A DNA stretch of 39,432 nucleotides from Chitinophagaceae bacterium. Lineage in GTDB: Bacteria; Bacteroidota; Bacteroidia; Chitinophagales; Chitinophagaceae. This document shows, piece by piece, positions 10,011 through 17,664 of this stretch (positions within the stretch are counted from its first letter, which is position 1; every line of letters begins with the position of its first letter). Made by a program: the position numbers and the translations under genes. Below the pieces are notes generated by a model that searched no databases, was not told the origin of the DNA, and saw nothing but the letters and a program-made list of their open reading frames with translations. The DNA is taken from contig JAIEMK010000081.1 in assembly GCA_019752295.1 (NCBI GenBank), positions 1-39,432 on the forward strand. Reading direction: 5' to 3'.

Positions 10011-10673
10011 ATGAGTAAAATAATAAAATTTGGGGAAGATGTTGAAGGATATAATATTCCTGTTTTAAATGAAAGAGAAATCAGAGCATCGGCCGGCATT
10101 CTATTTTTAGCAACATTTTCTTCATTGATGCTGATCATATTTAAGAATAATTTTTTGCCGATTAAGTATGTCATCACATTTTTCTTTACCGACTTTTTAA
10201 TACGTGTTTTTATAAATCCAAAATATGCTCCTACACTCATTTTGGGACGCTTGATAGTGCGTAATCAGAATCCGGAGTATGTTGGAGCGAAGCAAAAACT
10301 ATTTGCCTGGGTAATTGGTTTAATCTTATCAGGCACTATGTTTATTTTTTTCATAGTAGTCAATGCCTATAGTCCAATAACAGGTATCATTTGCCTCATT
10401 TGTTTAATTTTCCTCTTCTTTGAATCTGCTTTTGGAATTTGTTTGGGTTGTATGGTGTACAAATTGTTTTATAAAGAAAAGGCCCAATATTGCCCCGGCG
10501 AAGTGTGCGATAAACATTCTAAACAAGCTATTCAAAAAGTATCCGTTGTGCAGATACTCATTGTTTTGCTTTTTATAGTTTACATTTTCGTTACGCTGTC
10601 TTTATTTAATAATAAGTTTAAAGAAAAACCTTACGATTTATTTGGCATATTTGGTACATCACAAAGCAAATAA
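10011..10673 (+). CDS. DUF4395 membrane protein
   Basis: The 220-residue integral membrane protein matches DUF4395. The family block RNQNPEYVGAKQKLFAWVIG lies about residues 84-103, followed by hydrophobic helices and a Cys pair in FGICLGCMVYKLFY (about 143-156). A hydrophilic stretch with a second Cys pair (YCPGEVCDKH) comes next, then a last membrane helix and a short charged tail. DUF4395 proteins occur with thiol and sulfur-redox genes in several phyla, so the Cys pairs may matter, but no such neighbour is seen here. The ATG follows an A-rich leader. The gene appears monocistronic. Confidence 0.8.
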   Translation: MSKIIKFGEDVEGYNIPVLNEREIRASAGILFLATFSSLMLIIFKNNFLPIKYVITFFFTDFLIRVFINPKYAPTLILGRLIVRNQNPEYVGAKQKLFAWVIGLILSGTMFIFFIVVNAYSPITGIICLICLIFLFFESAFGICLGCMVYKLFYKEKAQYCPGEVCDKHSKQAIQKVSVVQILIVLLFIVYIFVTLSLFNNKFKEKPYDLFGIFGTSQSK

Positions 10674-10854
10674 GAGAAGGATTAAATTATTACAAAGTAA
10701 TACTCAGTAAATCATACAGTTCCCAGCGCTCGCTGCGATGGCTGGAATATCTGCAACAAACAAAAGCGGGTATTTGGCGCTTCTTGATAAACAGAAGGCA
10801 TCACACTAACATATTAAAAAAATAATTATTAATTTAGTCGTACAATTTTATAAA

Positions 10855-11259
10855 ATGACCTTAGAACATATTGCTATTTGGACCGAAAATCTAGAACTAC
10901 TAAAGGATTATTATGTAAATTATTTTGATGGTACATCAAATGAGAAATACAGCAATCCCAGTACGCAATTTCAAAGTTATTTTATTAGTTTCAAGTCTGG
11001 GGCTAGGCTCGAAATTATGGCGAAGCCCAATATTCCTAACAATCGCAATGATACCATAAAAATGCAACATAAAGGAATCATTCATTTGGCATTCGGTGTA
11101 GAAACGAAAGAGGAAGTAGAAGAAAAAGCCAAACAACTTGCAGCAAGCGGGTTTAAAATATTGAGCGGCCCCAGAAAAACTGGGGATGGATACTACGAAT
11201 TTGAAACGCTTGATCCTGATAACAACCGTCTTGAGGTTACTACAAAATATGTTGAATAG
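10855..11259 (+). CDS. VOC family (glyoxalase/dioxygenase fold) protein
   Basis: The 134-residue single-module VOC protein has two beta-alpha-beta-beta-beta halves. LEHIAIWTENLELLKDYYV starts the first, and GIIHLAFGVETKEEVEEKA starts the second. His in LEHIA, Glu in RLEIMA, His in IIHLAF and Glu in NNRLEVT occupy the usual positions of the four metal ligands, so the site looks intact. The sequence GPRKTGDGYYEFETLDPDNN is typical of lactoylglutathione-lyase-like proteins. The actual substrate cannot be told. An NTF2-like gene remnant starts 12 bp after its stop. Confidence 0.85.
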   Translation: MTLEHIAIWTENLELLKDYYVNYFDGTSNEKYSNPSTQFQSYFISFKSGARLEIMAKPNIPNNRNDTIKMQHKGIIHLAFGVETKEEVEEKAKQLAASGFKILSGPRKTGDGYYEFETLDPDNNRLEVTTKYVE

Positions 11260-11270
11260 AACTAAATAAA

Positions 11271-11380
11271 ATGACAATAGAAGAGAATAAAAAAATAGTT
11301 TTAAGATTTAATAAAGAAGTATTAGAAAAGGGTAACACCTAAATTCTAAAAGAGATCGTTTTCAATTCTGTTGTAACTAA
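11271..11380 (+). pseudogene. Remnant of an NTF2/SnoaL-like gene (N-terminus only)
   Basis: The frame starting at ATG 11271 reads MTIEENKKIVLRFNKEVLEK followed by GNT, then a TAA at 11340-11342. Beyond the stop the same frame continues ILKEIVFNSVV. This resembles the first 35 or so residues of SnoaL/ester-cyclase proteins, where a Glu codon usually stands at the stop position, so GAA to TAA is likely. No later part of the domain (about 100 residues) is found before the next gene. The fragment is too short for a firm family call. Confidence 0.5.
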
Positions 11381-11427
11381 AACAAAATACCAACCCACGA
11401 ATTCTCTGAACACAATCAATAAAAACC

Positions 11428-11892
11428 ATGACTAAAATATTTCCCCTCACAACTGTTAAAGCATGGCTTCTCGTTGGTACACTCGATATATTAGCAGCCT
11501 GCATTCAATTCTTTTTAAAAACAAATAAAAACCCAATCACAGTACTGCGTTTTGTGGCAAGTGGTTATTTTGGCAAAGAAGCGTTTACAGGTGGGGATAG
11601 TATGATTATTTATGGCCTCCTCCTCCATTTTCTGGTTGCCTCATTATTCACTTTGTTTTTCTTCCTGCTCGCCTATTACCTGCCGGCTATGCTCAAATAC
11701 ACACTCTTTACCGGCATCTTCTATGGAATTTTTATGCAGTTAGTAATGCAGTTTTTAGTGCTTCCACTTTCAAATGCACCCAAGGTTTCACATACTTTCC
11801 TGAGTGTGGTTATTGCAACATCCATTTTGATCATTTGCATAGGAATTCCTTTGGCATTTATTGCGGGCAGGAAATTAAATACCGGCAAATGA
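11428..11892 (+). CDS. Conserved membrane protein, four predicted helices
   Basis: The 154-residue protein is unrecognised beyond being an integral membrane protein. Hydrophobic segments lie about residues 11-29, 65-92, 95-118 and 127-147. A hydrophilic loop with FVASGYFGKEAFTGGD sits between the first two. The stop overlaps the start of the AraC-type regulator gene as ATGA (11889-11892), so the two are translationally coupled and the regulator may control or respond to this protein. The leader before the ATG ends in AATCAATAAAAACC, an A-rich start region typical of the phylum. Confidence 0.7.
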   Translation: MTKIFPLTTVKAWLLVGTLDILAACIQFFLKTNKNPITVLRFVASGYFGKEAFTGGDSMIIYGLLLHFLVASLFTLFFFLLAYYLPAMLKYTLFTGIFYGIFMQLVMQFLVLPLSNAPKVSHTFLSVVIATSILIICIGIPLAFIAGRKLNTGK

Positions 11893-12335
11893 TAAATGAA
11901 TATCCAAAAATATATCTCTACAAACGTATTGTTCAGGCAAAACTTTTTATTGACGCCAACTACGCTGAAAATATAGACCTGAGCAATATATCTGATGAAG
12001 CATATTTTTCGAAATTTCATTTTACCCGACTTTTTAAAACCATCTATGGCAAAACGCCGCATCAATATTTGACATCGGTTCGAATTGAAAATGCAATTCG
12101 TTTATTTCGCTCCAATAAACCAGTTTCGGAGGTTTGCTATTCAATTGGCTTTGAAAGTTTAACCACTTTCAGTGGGTTATTTAAACGTATTGTTGGCGTA
12201 TCTCCTTCAGCTTATCTGTCGCAGCAACAAGAAATGAAAGTACAGATCAATAAGACCCCACTAGCTTTTATCCCCGGCTGCTTTGCTCATCAACATGGCT
12301 GGACAAAAAATAGCAATTTTGAAGAAGCTGAATAA
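11889..12335 (+). CDS. AraC family transcriptional regulator (short form)
   Basis: The protein has 148 residues from ATG 11889. Two helix-turn-helix units occupy about residues 10-110: ENIDLSNISDEAYFSKFHFT, then PVSEVCYSIGFESLTTFSGL followed by FKRIVGVSPSAY, the AraC signature. There is no N-terminal cupin sensor, only a 35-residue C-terminal tail (IPGCFAHQHGWTKNSNFEEA). The frame is open upstream to 11835, but the ATG overlapping the previous stop is preferred because the upstream residues do not look like AraC sequence. It probably acts on its own operon or on the VOC gene that follows. Confidence 0.85.
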   Translation: MINEYPKIYLYKRIVQAKLFIDANYAENIDLSNISDEAYFSKFHFTRLFKTIYGKTPHQYLTSVRIENAIRLFRSNKPVSEVCYSIGFESLTTFSGLFKRIVGVSPSAYLSQQQEMKVQINKTPLAFIPGCFAHQHGWTKNSNFEEAE

Positions 12336-12382
12336 TTAATCATTTCAGACTTTCGTGCTAAGATTAAACCAAAAATAAAACT

Positions 12383-12793
12383 ATGATCATCAAAATGACA
12401 CACGTTTGTGTTTATGTACTCAATCAGGATAGTGCATTTGAGTTCTATACAAACAAACTCGGATTTAAAGTAAAGATGGATGTTCCGATGGGTAAAGATG
12501 CACGTTGGCTGACAGTAACACCACCAGAGCAACCTGAATTAGAAATTACCTTGTTTCCTGTTACAGTAGGTACCATGTTTAACGAAGAAACTGCTAAATC
12601 TATGGCTGAACTAATTCGGAAAGGAGCACTGGGGCCAGGTGTTTTTACTTGCAAAGATATTTATGCAACTTATGAAGAGCTTAGAAGTAAAGGAGTTGAG
12701 TTTATCAAACCCCCTAAAAAAGAGTTTTACGGAACAGAAGCCCTGTTTAAAGACGACTCGGGGAATTGGTTTTCACTTGCCCAACTCGCTTAA
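12383..12793 (+). CDS. VOC family protein
   Basis: The 136-residue single VOC module starts MTHVCVYVLNQDSAFEFYTN with the LGFKVKMDVPMG block typical of bleomycin-resistance/glyoxalase-like proteins. The second half holds GPGVFTCKDIYATYEELRSK and ends with DDSGNWFSLAQ. The Glu ligand usual near the end of glyoxalases is not obvious, so it may be non-catalytic or use another site. It is one of two VOC genes in this stretch, and the two are not close paralogues. A DUF1569 gene follows 14 bp later. Confidence 0.85.
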   Translation: MIIKMTHVCVYVLNQDSAFEFYTNKLGFKVKMDVPMGKDARWLTVTPPEQPELEITLFPVTVGTMFNEETAKSMAELIRKGALGPGVFTCKDIYATYEELRSKGVEFIKPPKKEFYGTEALFKDDSGNWFSLAQLA

Positions 12794-12807
12794 TAAACTA
12801 CAGAAAT

Positions 12808-13254
12808 ATGAACTCAATATTTGAAACAGAAACCAGAACTGAATTAATTAACAGAATTCATTTACTGAATGAAAACAGTACTGCTCAATGGGGCAAAATG
12901 AATATTTACCAGATGCTCAAACATTGCACCCTCTGGGAAGAAATGATGCAAGGAAAACAAAAGTATAAACGAGTTTTATTGGGTCGTTTATTCGGTAAGA
13001 TGGCTTTAAAAACAGTTTTAAAAGATGAAGCGCCATTGAAACACAGTACTCCCACTATTCCTGCGCTAATCATAAAAGAAAAGGATGGGGACTTTTTAAA
13101 TTTAAAAAAAGAATGGATTTCAAGAATTGAGGGGTACACAAATTTTACAAATACCGATTTCGTTCATGTATTTTTCGGGAAGATGACAAAAGAACAAATT
13201 GGGCAGATGGTTTATAAGCATATTGACCATCACCTTCGGCAATTTAATGGCTAG
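12808..13254 (+). CDS. DUF1569 (DinB-like fold) protein
   Basis: The 149-residue protein from ATG 12808 matches DUF1569, a four-helix DinB-related family. LNENSTAQWGKMNIYQMLKH is followed by CTLWEEM, then KDEAPLKHSTPTIP and the C-terminal GQMVYKHIDHHLRQFNG. His residues in MLKHC and KHIDHH sit where DinB-like proteins bind a metal. An earlier start at 12766 is possible but overlaps the previous gene and adds residues with no family match. The function is unknown; DinB-like proteins are often thiol-dependent transferases. Confidence 0.82.
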   Translation: MNSIFETETRTELINRIHLLNENSTAQWGKMNIYQMLKHCTLWEEMMQGKQKYKRVLLGRLFGKMALKTVLKDEAPLKHSTPTIPALIIKEKDGDFLNLKKEWISRIEGYTNFTNTDFVHVFFGKMTKEQIGQMVYKHIDHHLRQFNG

Positions 13255-13326
13255 AAGAATAGATATTGTCCCCATTCTGCAATCTCAATCGTCATTAAGT
13301 TTCATCATAAAAAACAGAAACGATTG

Positions 13327-13760
13327 ATGAAGGGCTATCAGGAATCACATAAAGAACTTTTGCCTCACTTATTCAGGCAAGAATATTCGAAAATGACGGC
13401 TGTATTATGCCGTCATTTTGGTTTAAATAATATTGAAATTGCCGAAGACATAGCTAGCGAAACATTTTTAAAAGCATCCGAGAATTGGGCTTTAAATGGG
13501 ATTCCCGAAAATCCAACAGCATGGCTTTATACGGTTGTAAAAAATAAAACCAAAGACTATTTTAAACGTCAAATGGTTTTTCAAACAAAAGTTAAAGCTT
13601 GCAGGAGAGTAATTACTACAATGAATTATTGGGCTATTTATATGCCGAAACAAATATTGACAAAGCAATCAATTATTATGAAGAAGCCATTGGGTTAACA
13701 AAATCAAAAATAGAAAAACAAACCTTGGCAAAAGAAATTGAGCGATTGAGCAAGAAGTGA
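13327..13760 (+). pseudogene. RNA polymerase sigma factor with its middle deleted
   Basis: The first 90 or so residues are a normal sigma-70 region 2: SKMTAVLCRHFGLNNIEIAE, DIASETFLKASENWALN, TAWLYTVVKNKTKDYFKRQ. Near 13600 the reading frame loses homology, and the first frame stops at 13696-13698. In another frame from 13605 to TGA 13758-13760 the sequence reads ESNYYNELLGYLYAETN, then KAINYYEEAIGLTKSKIEKQ, the C-terminal TPR-like end of the roughly 400-residue DUF6596 sigma factors. About 250-270 codons are therefore missing, including region 4, and the two ends are out of frame. It is surely inactive as a sigma factor. Confidence 0.8.
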
Positions 13761-13897
13761 CAGAACAGATGTGGACCAAATGGGATTGAGTTCAACTAGT
13801 TCCTCGCTGATTTATGTGCAATACCGAAATTGAAATGCTTATCCATCATATAGGAACCTTGAGGCTAATAATTAGCATAATCGAATCATAATTGTTA

Positions 13898-13931
13898 TAT
13901 ACTTGAGCCGAATAAGCAATTTAATCGGCTC
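13898..13931 (+). promoter_or_regulatory. Promoter and inverted-repeat operator of the Fic remnant
   Basis: TATACTTG (13898-13905) is one mismatch from the -7 consensus TAnnTTTG. It runs into an inverted repeat, GAGCCGAATAA (13905-13915) and TTAATCGGCTC (13921-13931), matched at 10 of 11 positions. The repeat ends directly at the ATG (13932), so the transcript would be nearly leaderless. The arrangement suggests autorepression by the C-terminal winged helix of the Fic protein, which is now broken. Confidence 0.55.
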
Positions 13932-14300
13932 ATGATCTATAATTGGCAGCAAAAAGACTGGTGTAAATTTCACTATGATAGTAGCGTAGTGGAGAAATTA
14001 TTTTTTGCAATTGCTGAAGAAACCGACCATATAAGTGGATTGTTAACCGAGCTACCCGAAAAAATAAAAACAGAAACCATTATCCCAATCATGGTTTCGG
14101 AAGCGCTAAATATCTCAGCCATTAAGGGGAATATTTAAGTCGGCAGATCTGATTTTTTCTATTAAAAACAATCTTGGATTAAATGAACAGAAAAATAATA
14201 TAAAAGCCACTGCCACTAGAGATTTGCAATAACTTACAGAAATGGGCTTGCTTATTTTAAAGGGAGGAGGCCGAAGTACTCATTATTTTATAAAAAATAT
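13932..14300 (+). pseudogene. Fic family gene reduced to its N- and C-terminal ends
   Basis: The first frame (stop at 14138) encodes the DUF4172 N-terminal domain of Fic proteins: NWQQKDWCKFHYDSSVVEKL, GLLTELPEKIKTETIIPIMV, SEALNISAIKG. Two frameshifts follow (EYLSRQ, then DLIFSIKNNLGLNEQ), and the sequence then jumps to TATRDLQ-stop-LTEMGLLILKGGGRSTHYF, the winged-helix end of the same family. The Fic core with its HPFxxGNGR motif, roughly 200 codons, is absent. The tRNA-Arg gene begins immediately afterwards. Confidence 0.8.
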
Positions 14301-14302
14301 TG

Positions 14303-14374
14303 TGGCCTCGTCAGGAATCGAACCTGAATCAAGAGCTTCGGAAACTCGCATACTATCCGTTGTACTACAAGGCC
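14303..14374 (-). tRNA. tRNA-Arg (anticodon CCG)
   Basis: The minus strand folds as a complete cloverleaf. The acceptor stem is GGCCTTG with CGAGGCC, and the D arm is GTAC/GTAT. The anticodon loop TTCCGAA gives CCG, which reads CGG. The T arm is CAGG-TTCGATT-CCTG, and the discriminator base is A. No CCA is encoded. Its 3' end faces the Fic remnant, so the decayed genes at 13.3-14.3 kb lie where an element integrated at this tRNA would be expected. Confidence 0.93.
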
Positions 14375-14409
14375 AATATAATATAAAATCCATTTTCTAA
14401 TAATCCATA

Positions 14410-14466
14410 AATCAAGAGCTTCGTCCCGAGTACTCGGGATTATACTATCCATTGTACTACGAGGTC
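14410..14466 (-). pseudogene. Broken second tRNA-Arg copy interrupted by a palindrome
   Basis: On the minus strand the 5' part GTAGTACAATGGATAGTAT differs from the intact tRNA by one base. The segment CGAAGCTCTTGATT (14410-14423) is identical to the 3' side of its anticodon arm. Between them the anticodon 5' side is replaced by the palindrome at 14424-14439, and the T arm and 3' acceptor strand are missing. It cannot form a tRNA. It is most likely a decayed tandem duplicate or a remnant left by recombination at the tRNA. Confidence 0.75.
14424..14439. repeat. 16-bp perfect palindrome inside the tRNA remnant
   Basis: TCCCGAGTACTCGGGA reads identically on both strands and sits exactly where the anticodon 5' strand and loop should be. 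I see no second copy in the window. It could be an inserted small palindromic repeat, a replication-fold product, or the core of a recombination site. Confidence 0.8.
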
Positions 14467-14495
14467 TGGGCTGCAAAAGTAATAGTTGCAGGTTA

Positions 14496-15425
14496 TTAAT
14501 GTCTCAATTGCTCAAAAATTCGATCTGTTATTTCCTTATTACATAGTTCGGTGCCATGACCCATTGTGGCGGAAGTTCCCGCGGCCACGCCATAGCAAAG
14601 GATATCTTTCCATCCCCAACCATGATGCGCCATGCCCATTAACATTCCGGCCACCATCGAATCGCCCGCTCCAACTGTGCTATGCACTTCTACTTTAGGC
14701 GTTTTAACTTCGTAGTGTTCTGTTGCCGTTACCAAAATAGCACCATGTGCACCCATCGAAACTACCATCACTTCGCAACCCCCTTTTTCAATAATAGCCC
14801 TTGCTGTTGGAACAATTTCGTTATGCAGCAGTCGATCCTTCCCCACAAGGGCACTCAACTCTCCCAAATTTGGTTTACACAAAAAGATTCCCACGGCAAC
14901 AGCATGTTTCAAGGGCTCTCCCGATGTATCTACCACAAGGCGCGCATCTTTTTCTTTGGCAATAACAGCTAACTTCCCGATAAAGTCTAAAGGCACTCCG
15001 GGAGGCAGACTACCGCTTGCGACTATGAACTCAAGATCATTCTCTTTTTGAATGGCTTCTAAAATAGCCATCCATTCGGCTTCCGATACTTTTGGGCCTT
15101 CCATTCCAAAGCGATATTGTAAGTTGGTATTGGCATCTACTGCAATAAAGTTTTCGCGTGTGTCGCCTTTAATATGAAATACTTTGTATTGTATGTCTTC
15201 AGCCTTCACCAGTTCAGTAAATTTTTCGCCCGTATATCCACCTGCCAGATAAAAGGCTCTGGAATGCCCACCCAGTTTATGTATTGCCCTGGTAACATTG
15301 ATGCCACCGCCACCGGGCTCCAGTATTGCATCAGAACATTTTAATTTTTTTTCGGGAACCAATCCGTGTATAATAATACTTTTATCCAGTGCAGGATTCA
15401 AAGTAAGTGTAATAATCTTCTTCAT
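14496..15425 (-). CDS. pfkB: 1-phosphofructokinase/6-phosphofructokinase-2 family kinase (PfkB)
   Basis: Sugar kinase of the ribokinase/PfkB fold, 309 residues, the same length as E. coli PfkB. The first PfkB block, ITLTLNPALDKSIIIHGLVP, is followed by EPGGGGINVTRAIHKLGG (glycine-rich substrate lid), GSLPPGVP and the catalytic anion-hole motif STVGAGDSMVAGML with the base Asp in GAGD. It probably phosphorylates fructose-6-phosphate or a related hexose phosphate, feeding glycolysis and hence isoprenoid precursors. It lies 45 bp downstream of the CruF-like gene on the same strand and may be the last gene of the carotenoid operon. The phosphate-acceptor specificity cannot be told from the sequence. 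Confidence 0.88.
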   Translation of the reverse strand: MKKIITLTLNPALDKSIIIHGLVPEKKLKCSDAILEPGGGGINVTRAIHKLGGHSRAFYLAGGYTGEKFTELVKAEDIQYKVFHIKGDTRENFIAVDANTNLQYRFGMEGPKVSEAEWMAILEAIQKENDLEFIVASGSLPPGVPLDFIGKLAVIAKEKDARLVVDTSGEPLKHAVAVGIFLCKPNLGELSALVGKDRLLHNEIVPTARAIIEKGGCEVMVVSMGAHGAILVTATEHYEVKTPKVEVHSTVGAGDSMVAGMLMGMAHHGWGWKDILCYGVAAGTSATMGHGTELCNKEITDRIFEQLRH

Positions 15426-15470
15426 TTTTTTATTGATTTTGCAACATGTTCAGAATGAGCAAGCTGTTTT

Positions 15471-16163
15471 TCATAAATAGAATCTTAAAGCCAGAAAAAA
15501 TAAGGTTTGAATAATCAAGAGGTCCAACGCGAAGTGATTGGCCCTGCTAAATCGAAGCTTACTAAAAATCCAGAGCAGGAAAATACTCACCACAAACCAA
15601 CAGATATAATTAAAATAAGGAACTGTGCCATCTTTCCATTCCCAGAAGCCTAATTTAGAAGCTACGGGTTCCATTATCCAATCAAAAAATGTTGCCAGTG
15701 TTGCTCCGTCGATAATGAGCGACAATTTTTCAATAGTGGGTGTAAGTGTGATGTCTGCAGCTTCATATTTCAATTTTAGCCAATCCTGTATCTTTGTCAT
15801 TACAATACCGCAACAAAACATCAATACAAACCAGTTCAGTCCTATCAGCCAGGGTACTCCATTTAATTTGTTCCCCATAATGGTTCCGTACCGGTACACG
15901 CCAAACAGGCGACCCGTGTTTACTCCAATCATTTCAACCCCCATTCCTGTTAAGAAACAGATGAGTAAAAATGCAAAGAATGCTTTGTTTTTTTGGGGCT
16001 GATTCCAAATCAGTAACAACAGCATCAAAATAAGAATGAGGGAAGTGTTTTGTATGAACCATGTTTTATACGGACTAATCAATATTCCCACGACACCGCA
16101 GAAATGGAAAAGTATCGCTATAAAAGTGGCGATATTATGTTTTGATAATTTTATTTTGCCCAC
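15471..16163 (-). CDS. Carotenoid biosynthesis membrane protein (CruF/DUF422-like)
   Basis: The 230-residue, very hydrophobic protein has about seven membrane helices and resembles the carotenoid-biosynthesis DUF422 family, which includes CruF-type C-1',2' hydratases. The recognisable core is GMGVEMIGVNTGRLFGVYRY, then NGVPWLIGLNWFVLMF and DWIMEPVASKLGFWEW, with acidic residues between helices. It lies 25 bp after idi and 45 bp before the pfkB-like gene. With crtI and crtB in the same run, a role in end-group modification of an acyclic or monocyclic carotenoid is likely. No lycopene cyclase or ketolase is in the window. Confidence 0.8.
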   Translation of the reverse strand: MGKIKLSKHNIATFIAILFHFCGVVGILISPYKTWFIQNTSLILILMLLLLIWNQPQKNKAFFAFLLICFLTGMGVEMIGVNTGRLFGVYRYGTIMGNKLNGVPWLIGLNWFVLMFCCGIVMTKIQDWLKLKYEAADITLTPTIEKLSLIIDGATLATFFDWIMEPVASKLGFWEWKDGTVPYFNYICWFVVSIFLLWIFSKLRFSRANHFALDLLIIQTLFFLALRFYL

Positions 16164-16188
16164 TATGATTTCCTCTCTATTATAAATT

Positions 16189-16740
16189 TCACGAATTCTT
16201 TTTACTATTCCTCCAATTTTCTGTCCACCATTGCATCATTTTCGGGAAAATAATTTCAAGCCATGCAGTAAATAATCCTTCCTTCGATTGCAAAGAATTC
16301 AAGATACTTTCCATTGAACAATACTTATAATCATTTACTTCGGCAGGATTGGGATTGATCGGCCCATCGTAATACCCAATGTACACATGATCGAACTCGT
16401 ATTCGGTAAGTCCATTCTCAAAACTTGCTTTATAAATAAAATCAAATATTTTTTCCAGTGGTGTTTCAAAGCCCATTTCTTCATTCAATCTTCTTAAAGC
16501 GCCCGCCTTGGGCTCTTCATCGGGGCGCGGGTGACTGCAACAGGTGTTTGTCCATAATCCTCCGCTATGGTATTTGCTCATCGCCCTCTGTTGCAAAAGC
16601 AATTCACCATTTTTATTAAAAATAAAAACGCTGAAAGCCCTGTGCAGTAACGCTTTTTTGTGAGCCTCCATCTTCCCCATGAGACCCATTTTTTCATCAA
16701 ATTCGTTTACTAATACTACTTGCTCATTAGAATTCATCAT
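16189..16740 (-). CDS. idi: Isopentenyl-diphosphate delta-isomerase, type I
   Basis: Interconverts isopentenyl and dimethylallyl diphosphate, the entry to isoprenoid and carotenoid synthesis. The 183-residue Nudix-fold protein has the catalytic-Cys region WTNTCCSHPRPDEE, the Nudix-like helix KAGALRRLNEEMGFETPLEK and the acidic-site segment LTEYEFDHVYIG, all as in type I enzymes. It lies 14 bp downstream of crtB. The start is either of two adjacent ATG codons. The placement supplies precursor to the neighbouring crt genes. Confidence 0.95.
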   Translation of the reverse strand: MMNSNEQVVLVNEFDEKMGLMGKMEAHKKALLHRAFSVFIFNKNGELLLQQRAMSKYHSGGLWTNTCCSHPRPDEEPKAGALRRLNEEMGFETPLEKIFDFIYKASFENGLTEYEFDHVYIGYYDGPINPNPAEVNDYKYCSMESILNSLQSKEGLFTAWLEIIFPKMMQWWTENWRNSKKNS

Positions 16741-16754
16741 CGTGTATATTGCGT

Positions 16755-17588
16755 CTATAACATATTGAACTGGCGACGGATACCCGCTTTTGCGAGAATA
16801 AAGATCTTACTATAATCAGGAACCCTTATTCTTTGTTGCATGATTTTATGCGGCTTTGCTTTTTTTATTTTATTAAAAAGCGAAAAGTAATATTTGTAAG
16901 CCACATACACACCAAATCTTGCCTGAATGGGTAATTTTTGAATTCCTTCCAGTGCATGATCAAAATCTTTTTGTATCTCCATTTCAATAGCCGATTTATC
17001 TGACTCGCTAAAATTTCTGAAATCGCAGCCCGGGAAATAAACCCTGTTCAATTTCTCAAAATCGGCTCTTAGGTCGCGTAAGAAATTTACTTTTTGGAAT
17101 GCTGCTCCGAGGCTTTTTGCATAAGGTTTTAATTGCTCATCTTGTAACGGCTTATTATTACAGAAAACAGTCAGGCACATCAATCCTACTACTTCTGCAC
17201 TGCCATAAATGTATTCTTCATATCCTGCCTTATCATATTTTCGTTTTTCCAGATCCATCTCCATACTATAAAAAAATGCATCGATTAGTTGATGATCGAT
17301 CCGGAATTCGTTTACGGTAAGTTGAAAGCTGTTTAATATCGGGTTAAGGCTAATTTTATTTTTGATGGCATCATAAGTGGCGTTGCGAAATTCGAGTAGT
17401 AATTGCGATTTATCATGGTCATGAAAACTATCAACGATTTCGTCTACGAAACGTACAAATCCATAAATATTGAATATGGGCGCTCTCAGCTCTTTATGCA
17501 ATAGCTTAATCGCAGAGTAAAAACTGGTGCTATATTTCTCTGTGGTGAGTCTACTGCAATCCTGACTCAATTCATGAAAAAGCTTCAT
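16755..17588 (-). CDS. crtB: Phytoene synthase (squalene/phytoene synthase family)
   Basis: Condenses two geranylgeranyl diphosphates to phytoene at the cytoplasmic face of the membrane. The 277-residue protein has both Asp-rich motifs that bind Mg-diphosphate: FVRFVDEIVDSF (DxxxD, about residues 45-55) and NFLRDLRADFEKLNRVYFPG (DxxxD, about 165-185). The N-terminus (YSTSFYSAIKLL) is typical of bacterial CrtB. It stands between crtI and idi in one strand run. Squalene synthases share the fold, but the crtI neighbour decides for phytoene. Confidence 0.95.
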   Translation of the reverse strand: MKLFHELSQDCSRLTTEKYSTSFYSAIKLLHKELRAPIFNIYGFVRFVDEIVDSFHDHDKSQLLLEFRNATYDAIKNKISLNPILNSFQLTVNEFRIDHQLIDAFFYSMEMDLEKRKYDKAGYEEYIYGSAEVVGLMCLTVFCNNKPLQDEQLKPYAKSLGAAFQKVNFLRDLRADFEKLNRVYFPGCDFRNFSESDKSAIEMEIQKDFDHALEGIQKLPIQARFGVYVAYKYYFSLFNKIKKAKPHKIMQQRIRVPDYSKIFILAKAGIRRQFNML

Positions 17589-17664
17589 CTTGCTTTGATT
17601 ATATTTATAGGTCTATTCAATTAGATTACGGAACTGCATAAAAGTATTGCGAATATTCATATCA

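Noticed and set aside
10674..10854. 181-bp gap before the first VOC gene
   Set aside because: I looked for a small gene, tRNA or hairpin and saw nothing convincing; it is an AT-rich promoter region.
10936..11277. 113-codon frame opposite the first VOC gene
   Set aside because: The plus-strand VOC protein has intact family motifs and metal ligands; the antisense translation is Cys/Phe-rich without any match.
14410..14466. Second functional tRNA-Arg
   Set aside because: The anticodon arm is replaced by a palindrome, and the T arm and 3' acceptor strand are missing.
14288..14476. 62-codon minus-strand frame across the tRNA region
   Set aside because: It is explained by tRNA-Arg and its broken copy; the translation has no protein-like features.
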